Below, piece by piece: positions 1 to 8,578 of a stretch of 64,000 nt of DNA. A program made the translations under genes and the position numbers. A model generated the notes under the pieces. That model saw only the letters and a program-made list of their open reading frames with translations, did not search any database and was not told where the DNA came from. Within the stretch, counting starts at the first letter, position 1; each line of letters starts with the position of its first letter. The stretch comes from Pelagibacteraceae bacterium (GTDB lineage Bacteria; Pseudomonadota; Alphaproteobacteria; HIMB59), in assembly GCA_002705265.1 (NCBI GenBank), contig PAHR01000026.1, positions 1-64,000 of the forward strand. Direction: 5' to 3'.

Positions 1-777
1 GATTTTTCACAAAGTTGTCGTTTTCCTATAGTTGGAGCTTTAATGCAACCTAGAGGCGGAACAGCTCGCCATGATGCTGTTGCTTGGGGTTACGCTAGGC
101 AAGCTGATTCAATGGGAGTAGATATTATTCAAAATTGTGAAGTGACTGGTTTTGATGTTGAAAATGGAAAAGTTAGTGGTGTCAGAACTTCAAGAGGAGA
201 CATTAAAACAAAAAAAGTTGGTCTTTGTGTTGCTGGAAGCACAACTCTACTTGCTGACAAATTAAATATGAGACTTCCTATTGAAGCACATGTTCTTCAA
301 GCTTGTGTTTCAGAGCCAGTTAAACCTTTGCTTCATAATGTTGTAACTTTTGGAGCGGGTCATTTTTATTGTAGTCAATCTGATAAGGGTGAAATGGTTA
401 TGGGAGGAGATCTTGATGGATATAATAGTTATGCTCAAAGAGGGAATTTACCTATGATCCAACATGTTTTGTCAGGAGGATTAGCAGTGTTCCCTAACTT
501 TAGTAGATTAAAAATGCTAAGAACTTGGGGTGGAATTATGGATATGTCTATGGATGGAACGCCAATAATTGATAAAACACATATTGATGGAGTTTATTTA
601 AACTGCGGCTGGTGCTATGGAGGTTTTAAAGCAACCCCTTCTTCAGGTTTTGTATTTGCTCATACTATAGCAAAAGATGAAGTACATGAATTGAATGCAC
701 CGTTGAATTTAAAAAGGTTTCATACAGGAAACATAATTGATGAAAAAGGCGTTGGTCCGAAACCTTGGATAGGATAA
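1..777 (+). CDS. soxB: Sarcosine oxidase beta-like subunit / N-methylglutamate dehydrogenase subunit A (C-terminal part, 5' truncated by window edge)
   Basis: Open frame runs from base 1 (DFSQSCRFPIVGALMQPRGGTARHDAVAWGYAR...), SoxB-type DAO flavoprotein signature; followed by soxD-, soxA- and soxG-like genes. Confidence 0.93.
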   Translation, partial: DFSQSCRFPIVGALMQPRGGTARHDAVAWGYARQADSMGVDIIQNCEVTGFDVENGKVSGVRTSRGDIKTKKVGLCVAGSTTLLADKLNMRLPIEAHVLQACVSEPVKPLLHNVVTFGAGHFYCSQSDKGEMVMGGDLDGYNSYAQRGNLPMIQHVLSGGLAVFPNFSRLKMLRTWGGIMDMSMDGTPIIDKTHIDGVYLNCGWCYGGFKATPSSGFVFAHTIAKDEVHELNAPLNLKRFHTGNIIDEKGVGPKPWIG

Positions 778-780
778 CTC

Positions 781-1047
781 ATGTTAGAAATTAAATGTCC
801 TTATTGCGGAAAACGCTCACAAAATGAATTCTCTTATGGTGGTGATGCTAATATTAAAAGACCTAAATTAGGAGATGAAGTTTCTACAAAAGATTGGGAT
901 GATTTTGTTTACTTTAGAGATAATCCAAGAGGTAAGCACTCTGAATTTTGGCATCATGTTTCAGGATGCAGACAATGGTTTAAAGCATCAAGAGATACAG
1001 CTACACATGAAATATTTAAAACTGCAAGATTGGACGAGGATTTATAA
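781..1047 (+). CDS. soxD: Sarcosine oxidase delta-like subunit / N-methylglutamate dehydrogenase subunit B
   Basis: IKCPYCGKRSQNEFSYGGDANIKRP...HHVSGCRQWF, zinc-binding SoxD pattern; position between soxB and soxA. Confidence 0.93.
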   Translation: MLEIKCPYCGKRSQNEFSYGGDANIKRPKLGDEVSTKDWDDFVYFRDNPRGKHSEFWHHVSGCRQWFKASRDTATHEIFKTARLDEDL

Positions 1048-1052
1048 GTTTT

Positions 1053-4052
1053 ATGACAGCAACATATAGAACTAACTCAGAAGACAACTTTATTAATAAA
1101 AATAAAGTAATAAATTTTACTTTTAATGGAAAATCTTATAAGGGCTACGAAGGAGACACCCTTGCTTCTGCTTTAATCGCTAATGGAGTTCACTTAGTTG
1201 GAAGAAGTTTTAAATACCATAGACCAAGAGGATTTCTTGGCGTTGGAGTTGAAGAGCCAAATGCAATGGTTCAACTTCATGAAGGTCATAAGTCAGAGCC
1301 AAATATCATAGCAACAGAAGTTGAGTTAGTAGAAGGATTAAAAGCAAAGAGTCAAAACTGCTGGCCTTCTGTTAAATTTGATATCGGTGAAATTAACGAT
1401 TTATTAAAAAGTTTTTTCCCAGCAGGTTTTTATTACAAGACCTTTATGTGGCCAAAAAGTTTTTGGATGTTGATATATGAACCTTTTATAAGAAAAGCAG
1501 CCGGAATGGGAGTTGCGCCTACAAAACCTGACCCTGATAGATATGAGCATAATTATGAACATTGTGATGTTTTGGTTGTAGGATCTGGTCCTTCTGGATT
1601 AGCTTCAGCACTAGCAGCAGCAAATAATGGAGCTAAAGTAATTTTAGCAGAAGATAAAGCTCATTTCGGAGGATCTTTATTAACTGATAATGTTACAGTA
1701 GGAAATAAAACAGGAAAAGAATGGGCTGAAGAAACCATTTCTCATTTAAAAAACCTCCCAAACGTTATTGTAAAAAATCGATCTCAGGTTTTTGGTTATT
1801 ATGATCATAATATGACAGTGATGTTCGAAAGAGTTAGTGATCACATAGAAAATCCTTCTGAATATACTCCAAGACAAAGACTACATTATATTAGAGCAGG
1901 AGAAGTAGTTGTTTCAACAGGATCAATTGAAAGACCTCTTTCTTTTGGAAATAATGACCGACCTGGAATCTTTTTATCATCTGCTGCAAATGAGTATATG
2001 AAAATTTACGGTACACTTGTTGGAAAAAAACCTATTATTTTTACAAACAATGACACTGCTTACAAGACTGCAATTGAGTTTAAGAAAAATAATATCAATC
2101 CTGTTATTCTAGATACCCGTGACTCTTCTTCAGGAGATCTTGTTAAAGAAGCAGAATCTCTTGGACTAGATATAAAATTTAATTACGGTGTTGCAAATGT
2201 TAAAGGACGTTTAAAAATATCATCCGCTACTATTGGAAAACTATCCTCTGATAAAGAAAGTTTTACTGAATTACAAGAAATTGATTGCGATTGTATTTGT
2301 ATGTCTGGAGGTTGGACTCCAACAGTTCACCTATCTTCTCAAGCTGGAAATAAACTTAAGTTTGATGAAAAAATTGATGCATTTATTCCAAATACTAAAA
2401 GGCAAAAGGAAACTGCTATTGGTGCTGCTAATGGTTCTTTTACTCTAAGTCAATCGCTAGCAGAAGGTTTTCAAGTGGGTTTTGATTTATCAAATTCGAT
2501 TACATCTAATAATAAAAAAACACCCTTACCTACATCTAATGAACCTTCTTATGAAGATCATGACAAGTTTTGGTGTATGCCGCTTCCTCAAAATCAAAAA
2601 CCTAAAAGATTTATAGATTTTCAAAATGATGTAGCTGTGTCTGATGTTGAGCTTGCAGTGAGAGAAGGATTTCGTTCAATCGAACATGTTAAGAGATATA
2701 CAACTCTTGGTATGGCTGGAGACCAGGGTAAAACAAGTAATTTAAATGGATTACAACATGTATCAAATATTCAAAAAAAGATAGTACCAGAAGTAGGCCA
2801 TACTACATTTAGACCTCCTTATACCCCTGTTACTATAGGAACAATTGTTGGTAGAGAAGTTGGAAATCATTTCCAGCCTTCTAGAAAAACACCAACACAT
2901 AATTGGCATGTAGAAAATAATGTAGTTTTTACTAATGCTGGTCTTTGGTTAAGACCACGTTATTACCCAAGGGGAAACGAAACTATGCAAGAAGCAGTTA
3001 ATAGGGAATCTTTAAATGTTAGGCAAAACGTTGGTATTTGCGATGTAACATCTCTAGGAAAAATAGATATTAAAGGACCCGATGCCTCAGAACTTTTAAA
3101 CAGAGTTTATACAAATGCATGGAAAAAACTTCCTGTTGGAAAAGCAAGATACGGAGTTATGTTAAGAGAAGATGGGATGGTATTTGATGATGGTACCACA
3201 ACAAGACTTTCTGAAAATCATTTTCATATGACCACAACTACAGCTCAGGCAGCAAATGTTTTATCTCATTTAGAGTTTTATCTTCAAGTAGTATGGCCTG
3301 AATTAAATGTTAATGTTCTTTCTACAACAGAAGAGTGGTCTGGAGCAGCTATAGCAGGACCTAAATCAAGAGATCTAATGAAAAAGATTTTCCCTTTAGT
3401 TGATTTTTCTACAGAAAAATTTCCTTTTATGGGAGTTGTTGAAACAGAGGTTTTAGGCATTCATGCAAAAATTTATAGAATCTCCTTTTCAGGTGAGCTT
3501 GCTTATGAAGTTAATGTTGAATCAAATCACGGTTTATATATGTGGAATAAAATCATTGAAGTTGGAAAAGAATTTGGAATACAGCCTTATGGAACAGAAG
3601 CTTTAGCTACGTTGAGAATTGAAATGGGACATGTCTCAGGTCCTGAGTTAGATGGACGGGCAGTACCTTATGATATTGGGTTACAAGGTATGGTTAGTCA
3701 GAAAAAAGATTTTATTGGTAAGAGGTCTTTGCAAAAAGAAGCTTTTATTCAACCTGATAGGCAAACTTTAGTAGGGATCATTCCTATAGATAAGAAAACT
3801 AAAATTCCTGAAGGGTCACATTTGGTAGAAAATGATAAAGCAGCACTGCCAAATCCTAAGCTTGGCCATGTATCATCCTCATGTTGGAGCGTTGAATATA
3901 ATAATCCTTTCTCTATAGCTGTTTTAAAAGATGGTAAAAATAAAATTGGTGAAAAATTATTTGCTGTATATCCATTAAAAAACATCTCAATTCCAGTGGA
4001 AGTTGTTTCTTCTCATTATGTTGATCCAAATGGCGAAAGGGTGAGAGTTTAA
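1053..4052 (+). CDS. soxA: Sarcosine oxidase alpha-like subunit / N-methylglutamate dehydrogenase subunit C
   Basis: 999 aa; N-terminal Fer2-like domain (FNGKSYKGYEGDTLASALIANG), FAD/NAD Rossmann motif (VLVVGSGPSGLASALAAA), C-terminal GCV_T-like domain. Confidence 0.95.
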   Translation: MTATYRTNSEDNFINKNKVINFTFNGKSYKGYEGDTLASALIANGVHLVGRSFKYHRPRGFLGVGVEEPNAMVQLHEGHKSEPNIIATEVELVEGLKAKSQNCWPSVKFDIGEINDLLKSFFPAGFYYKTFMWPKSFWMLIYEPFIRKAAGMGVAPTKPDPDRYEHNYEHCDVLVVGSGPSGLASALAAANNGAKVILAEDKAHFGGSLLTDNVTVGNKTGKEWAEETISHLKNLPNVIVKNRSQVFGYYDHNMTVMFERVSDHIENPSEYTPRQRLHYIRAGEVVVSTGSIERPLSFGNNDRPGIFLSSAANEYMKIYGTLVGKKPIIFTNNDTAYKTAIEFKKNNINPVILDTRDSSSGDLVKEAESLGLDIKFNYGVANVKGRLKISSATIGKLSSDKESFTELQEIDCDCICMSGGWTPTVHLSSQAGNKLKFDEKIDAFIPNTKRQKETAIGAANGSFTLSQSLAEGFQVGFDLSNSITSNNKKTPLPTSNEPSYEDHDKFWCMPLPQNQKPKRFIDFQNDVAVSDVELAVREGFRSIEHVKRYTTLGMAGDQGKTSNLNGLQHVSNIQKKIVPEVGHTTFRPPYTPVTIGTIVGREVGNHFQPSRKTPTHNWHVENNVVFTNAGLWLRPRYYPRGNETMQEAVNRESLNVRQNVGICDVTSLGKIDIKGPDASELLNRVYTNAWKKLPVGKARYGVMLREDGMVFDDGTTTRLSENHFHMTTTTAQAANVLSHLEFYLQVVWPELNVNVLSTTEEWSGAAIAGPKSRDLMKKIFPLVDFSTEKFPFMGVVETEVLGIHAKIYRISFSGELAYEVNVESNHGLYMWNKIIEVGKEFGIQPYGTEALATLRIEMGHVSGPELDGRAVPYDIGLQGMVSQKKDFIGKRSLQKEAFIQPDRQTLVGIIPIDKKTKIPEGSHLVENDKAALPNPKLGHVSSSCWSVEYNNPFSIAVLKDGKNKIGEKLFAVYPLKNISIPVEVVSSHYVDPNGERVRV

Positions 4053-4657
4053 TGAACCCAGAAATGATATATTTGTCTCCTTTATTCAATGATCATAAAA
4101 TTGGAAATTTTGGAGATTATAAAAATAAAAACCAAAAAGACCTTATTAAGATAAAAGAAATTACAAAAGTTAATATTTTTCAAGTAGCTAAATATAAAAA
4201 CAGTAACATAAAAATAGAAAATATTAATATGGATAACTTATCATTTCCTAATAAATACCCAGAGGTTTCATGTAATTCTGAAACGAGAATATTATGGACT
4301 GGCCCTGATGTTTGGTTAATAATTACTTCAAATCAAAATATTGAAAAAGAAATAAGTTTAAAATTATCTGAAAAAGATTTTGCTATTACTGACTTATCTC
4401 ATTCCAGAGCAATTATAGAAATATCTGGTAAACAATCTTTAGATGTTTTAAAAAAAGGAACTCCATTAAATTTAAATAGTTCAGAATTCAAAAAAAATAA
4501 CTGTTCTAATTCAACTTATAATGGAATTAGCTTTATTCTTGATTTTATTGATGAAGATCCGCTTACTTTTAGACTTTTTTGTCTAAGAAGTTTTGGTGGT
4601 TCTTTTTATCACAGCATAACAGATGCCGCTTTAGAATATGGTTATGTTGGAGAATAA
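4052..4657 (+). CDS. soxG: Sarcosine oxidase gamma-like subunit / N-methylglutamate dehydrogenase subunit D
   Basis: 201 aa, overlaps soxA stop (taATGa); WTGPDVWLI and DLSHSRAIIEISG motifs of SoxG. Confidence 0.88.
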   Translation: MNPEMIYLSPLFNDHKIGNFGDYKNKNQKDLIKIKEITKVNIFQVAKYKNSNIKIENINMDNLSFPNKYPEVSCNSETRILWTGPDVWLIITSNQNIEKEISLKLSEKDFAITDLSHSRAIIEISGKQSLDVLKKGTPLNLNSSEFKKNNCSNSTYNGISFILDFIDEDPLTFRLFCLRSFGGSFYHSITDAALEYGYVGE

Positions 4658-4660
4658 AAT

Positions 4661-5551
4661 ATGTGTGGTATCGTTGGAATTTATCTAAAAAATAAAGATC
4701 TTTCAAAAAATTTAGGAAAATACTTAGCGGGTATGATGCAAGGAATGGCTACTCGCGGTCCTGATAGTGCTGGATTTGCAATATATTCTGATCTAAAAAA
4801 GCCCAAAGACTTTAAATATTCAATTTGTTTATTAAATGATTTTTCTTTTAGTTCTTTTAAAAAATTAATTACTAAAAAATTTAAAAACATTAAACTTAAG
4901 CAAGTATCAGACCATATTGTGTTAACTTCGAGTGAAGAACCTAAAAAAATTAAATCTTTTTTAAGTAATCATCATAATAATATTTCCTTAGTTGGTTACG
5001 GAAAATCAATTGAAATTTTTAAGCAAGTAGGAAACCCTAAAGAAGTAATTAAAAATTTTAATTTAGATAACTTCGCTGGTACTCATGCGATTGGCCATAC
5101 AAGAATGGCAACTGAAAGTGCGATAACAACTAATGGATCACACCCTTATTCAACAGGGCAAGATGAATGTTTAGTTCACAATGGATCCTTATCTAATCAT
5201 AATAATTTAAGAAGAATATTATTAAATGAAGGTCAAAAATTTGACTCGGAAAATGACACCGAAGTTGCAGCCGGATATATATCAAATAGCTTACTAAAAA
5301 ACATTTCTTTAAAACAAACTTTAATAAATGGATTAAAAGACCTAGATGGTTTTTATACCTTTATAACTGGAACAAAAGAAGGTTTTGCTATTGTAAGAGA
5401 TGAAATAGCATGTAAGCCTGCTGTGATTGCAGAAACAAAAGACTATGTTGCTATAGCTTCAGAATTTCAAGCTATGGCACACCTGCCTGGAGTAAATAAA
5501 GCAAATATTTTTGAACCTGATCCTGGGGTAGTTTATTCATGGGGCAGATGA
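4661..5551 (+). CDS. mgsA: Class II glutamine amidotransferase (GlxB / N-methylglutamate synthase subunit A-like)
   Basis: MCGIVGIYL with N-terminal Cys2, ATRGPDSAGFAIY, GIGHTRMATES-type motif; directly after soxBDAG. Confidence 0.85.
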   Translation: MCGIVGIYLKNKDLSKNLGKYLAGMMQGMATRGPDSAGFAIYSDLKKPKDFKYSICLLNDFSFSSFKKLITKKFKNIKLKQVSDHIVLTSSEEPKKIKSFLSNHHNNISLVGYGKSIEIFKQVGNPKEVIKNFNLDNFAGTHAIGHTRMATESAITTNGSHPYSTGQDECLVHNGSLSNHNNLRRILLNEGQKFDSENDTEVAAGYISNSLLKNISLKQTLINGLKDLDGFYTFITGTKEGFAIVRDEIACKPAVIAETKDYVAIASEFQAMAHLPGVNKANIFEPDPGVVYSWGR

Positions 5552-6234
5552 TTAATTTAGATTTAAAAAAACAAACTCTAAGAGAAGTAAACGATCTACT
5601 ACAAAATATAGACACAAAAGCTAATTTAAGAAATTATTTAGTTTCAAATCCTAGTGGAAATCATGCAGTTTGCGCAGGATTAAAAGACGAAATGGAAGTT
5701 TTAATTAAGGGTCATGTTGGTTATTACTGTGCAGGAATGAATCAAAAAGCATTAATTACAATTGAAGGAAATGTAGGAACTGGTGTAGCTGAAAATATGA
5801 TGTCAGGAACAGTCCATGTAAAAGGAAATGCCTCTCAATCTGCAGGAGCCACAGCTCATGGAGGAACTCTTATTATAGAAGGAAACGCCAGTTCAAGATG
5901 CGGTATCTCAATGAAAGGTATAGATATAATTGTTAAAGGGTCTGTCGGCCATATGTCTGCTTTTATGGCTCAATCAGGAAATTTAGTTGTTTGTGGAGAT
6001 GCAGGTGACGCTTTAGGCGACAGTTTATATGAAGCTAAATTATTTATTAAAGGATCAGTTAAGTCTCTAGGCGCTGATTGTGAAGAAAAAAAAATGACTA
6101 AACAAGATAAAGACACATTAAAAATATTATTAAAAAAATCTAAAATTACAGATTTAAAACCTGAGGATTTTCAAATGTATGGTTCAGCTAAAAAATTATA
6201 TAATTTTAATATAGATAATGTATCGGAATATTAA
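5539..6234 (+). CDS. mgsB: Glutamate synthase beta-helix (GXGXG) domain protein (GlxC / N-methylglutamate synthase subunit B-like)
   Basis: Gly-rich repeats GNVGTGVAENMMSGTVHVKGNASQSAGATAHGG; overlaps mgsA. Confidence 0.87.
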   Translation: MGQMINLDLKKQTLREVNDLLQNIDTKANLRNYLVSNPSGNHAVCAGLKDEMEVLIKGHVGYYCAGMNQKALITIEGNVGTGVAENMMSGTVHVKGNASQSAGATAHGGTLIIEGNASSRCGISMKGIDIIVKGSVGHMSAFMAQSGNLVVCGDAGDALGDSLYEAKLFIKGSVKSLGADCEEKKMTKQDKDTLKILLKKSKITDLKPEDFQMYGSAKKLYNFNIDNVSEY

Positions 6235-6236
6235 AA

Positions 6237-7556
6237 ATGAGCGATAAATTTAAAACAACACCAAGACAGTCTTGGACATTTGATGAATATACCAACTCTG
6301 AAATTCGACGAGCCGCAGAAACTGGAATATATGACATAAGAGGAGGAGGTTCTAAAAGAAAACTTCCTCACTTTGATGATTTACTCTTCTTAGGAGCTTC
6401 TATGTCTAGATATCCACTAGAGGGGTATAGGGAAACTTGTAATACTAAAGTATCTCTTGGAACTAGGTATGCAAAAAATCCATTAAAACTTGATATTCCA
6501 ATTACAATTGCTGGAATGAGTTTTGGAGCTCTGTCTGGTCCCGCCAAAGAAGCTTTAGGAAGAGGGGCAAGTGCAGCAGGAACTTCTACTACGACTGGTG
6601 ATGGAGGGATGACACCTGAGGAAAGAGGCCAATCAAAATTTTTAGTTTACCAGTTATTGCCGTCTAGGTACGGAATGAATCCTAATGATCTTAGAAAAGC
6701 AGATGCAATTGAAGTTGTAATTGGTCAAGGAGCTAAACCTGGAGGAGGAGGAATGCTTCTCGGCCAAAAGATTAGTGATAGAGTAGCAGAAATGAGAACC
6801 TTGCCAAAAGGAATAGATCAAAGATCTGCTTGCAGGCATCCAGATTGGACTGGTCCTGATGATTTAGAAATTAAAATATTAGAATTGAGGGAAATAACGG
6901 GTTGGAAAGTTCCAATCTTTATAAAAGTTGCTGGAGCAAGACCTTACTATGATACTGCCTTAGCAGTAAAAGCTGGAGCTGATGTTGTTGTATTGGATGG
7001 AATGCAAGGAGGAACAGCAGCTACTCAAGAAGTATTTATTGAAAATGTAGGACAACCTACATTAGCTTGTATAAGACCGGCGGTTCAAGCCCTACAAGAT
7101 TTAGGAATGCACAGAAAAGTTCAATTAGTTATTTCAGGTGGAATTCGCAATGGAGCCGATGTAGCTAAAGCTATGGCCTTAGGAGCAGATGCTGTTTCTA
7201 TAGGTTCAGCTGCTTTAATTGCTTTAGGAGATAATGATCCCAAATGGCAAGAAGAATATAAAAAACTTGGTACTACAGCTGGGGCTTATGACGATTGGCA
7301 CGAAGGCAAAGATCCAGCTGGTATAAACACACAAGATCCTAAGTTAATGAAAAGATTTGATCCTATAGCTGGAGGAAGAAGACTTTCTAATTACTTAAAA
7401 GTAATGACTTTAGAAGCTCAAACTATTGCTAGGGCTTGTGGAAAAAATGATTTACATAACCTAGAACCTGAAGACTTATGCGCTTTAACAGTAGAAGCTG
7501 CAGCAATGGCTGGCGTGCCTTTATCTGGAACAAATTGGATACCAGGCAATACTTAA
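6237..7556 (+). CDS. mgsC: Glutamate synthase FMN-domain protein (GlxD / N-methylglutamate synthase subunit C-like), lacking the usual Fe-S cysteines
   Basis: FGALSGPAKEALGRGASAAGTSTTTGDGGM, GQGAKPGGGGMLLGQK, SGGIRNGADVAKAMALGADAVSIGSAAL. Confidence 0.88.
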   Translation: MSDKFKTTPRQSWTFDEYTNSEIRRAAETGIYDIRGGGSKRKLPHFDDLLFLGASMSRYPLEGYRETCNTKVSLGTRYAKNPLKLDIPITIAGMSFGALSGPAKEALGRGASAAGTSTTTGDGGMTPEERGQSKFLVYQLLPSRYGMNPNDLRKADAIEVVIGQGAKPGGGGMLLGQKISDRVAEMRTLPKGIDQRSACRHPDWTGPDDLEIKILELREITGWKVPIFIKVAGARPYYDTALAVKAGADVVVLDGMQGGTAATQEVFIENVGQPTLACIRPAVQALQDLGMHRKVQLVISGGIRNGADVAKAMALGADAVSIGSAALIALGDNDPKWQEEYKKLGTTAGAYDDWHEGKDPAGINTQDPKLMKRFDPIAGGRRLSNYLKVMTLEAQTIARACGKNDLHNLEPEDLCALTVEAAAMAGVPLSGTNWIPGNT

Positions 7557-7603
7557 TTAATTTAATTTTTTATTTCTTGAAAAAAAATATAAAGTATTGT
7601 TTA

Positions 7604-7619
7604 TTCCGTATTATGAAAC
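7604..7619 (+). promoter_or_regulatory. Candidate operator TTCCGTATTATGAAAC upstream of iclR-type regulator
   Basis: 14/16 identical to TTCCATAATATGAAAC at 8509-8524, imperfect palindrome; both lie in the intergenic regions flanking the iclR gene. Confidence 0.5.
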
Positions 7620-7640
7620 ATTATTATAATTAAGTTATTT

Positions 7641-7660
7641 TGAATAACGCGTGTTATTCA
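7641..7660 (+). promoter_or_regulatory. Perfect inverted repeat TGAATAAC-GCGT-GTTATTCA in the iclR promoter region
   Basis: 8-bp perfect arms with 4-bp spacer, 31 bp upstream of iclR ATG. Confidence 0.5.
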
Positions 7661-7690
7661 CATATCTTTATTATTTTTTAAAAAACACAT

Positions 7691-8455
7691 ATGGAAGATA
7701 AATATATAAATAAGTCTTTAGAAAAATCTTTTAAAATTTTAGAAATTTTATCTCAATCTATTTTTCCTTTGAAAGCAAGTTTAATATCGAGAAAATCATG
7801 TATGTCAAGAACGACAACTTTTAGATTATTGTCTGTGTTAAATAAATTAGGTTATATTCACAAAAATACTTCTACAAATACTTATACTATCGGACATAAA
7901 GCTTTTCAATTTGGTGAAATTTCAGATTACCTTCAGTCAATTTCTGATGAAGCTAAAGATATATTGGAAGAACTTTCGAAACAAACTGGTCTTATAACAT
8001 ATTTAGCAATGCTAGAAGGACCTCAAATAGTTCACTCAGATAAAATTTCTTCACAAACCGATTCTGGTAATTTTAGAACTTTTAGAATGAGGTTAGATGC
8101 ACACTGCTGTGCTTTAGGTAAAGTGATTTTAGCTTATAGGCCAGATAATGAAATATCACTTATATACAAAAGTTATAATTTTTATCCTCATACTACTAAT
8201 ACTATAAATAATATTAATTCTCTTAAGAAAGAATTGAATTTAATAAAAAAACAAGGATACGCTCTTAATCATGGAGAAACATTTGAAAATGTTTATGGCA
8301 TTGGAGTAGCTATTCTAGATAATGAAAAGAGATCTTTTGCTGGTCTGTCTTTCTCCGGTAGTAAGAATCTAATGTCTCCTAAAGAACTTCCTTTATTTGT
8401 TAAACTATTACAGTCAGCTTCAATAAAAATAACTAACCTAATTGTTAACAAGTAA
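7691..8455 (+). CDS. IclR-family transcriptional regulator
   Basis: N-terminal HTH (SLEKSFKILEILSQS...SLISRKSCMSRTTTFRLLSVLNKLGYI) and IclR effector-binding domain (RLDAHCCALGKVILAY). Confidence 0.93.
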   Translation: MEDKYINKSLEKSFKILEILSQSIFPLKASLISRKSCMSRTTTFRLLSVLNKLGYIHKNTSTNTYTIGHKAFQFGEISDYLQSISDEAKDILEELSKQTGLITYLAMLEGPQIVHSDKISSQTDSGNFRTFRMRLDAHCCALGKVILAYRPDNEISLIYKSYNFYPHTTNTINNINSLKKELNLIKKQGYALNHGETFENVYGIGVAILDNEKRSFAGLSFSGSKNLMSPKELPLFVKLLQSASIKITNLIVNK

Positions 8456-8508
8456 ATACAAAAAACTCTTATATTGTTGATAACATTCAATTTTGAGCTA
8501 AAATTTTG

Positions 8509-8524
8509 TTCCATAATATGAAAC
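8509..8524 (+). promoter_or_regulatory. Candidate operator TTCCATAATATGAAAC upstream of FAD oxidoreductase
   Basis: Near-identical to site at 7604-7619; 55 bp upstream of the oxidoreductase ATG. Confidence 0.5.
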
Positions 8525-8578
8525 CTAATGTGTATTTATTTATACTAAAGATAAGAATATAAAAAAATCGGAGGTTTT

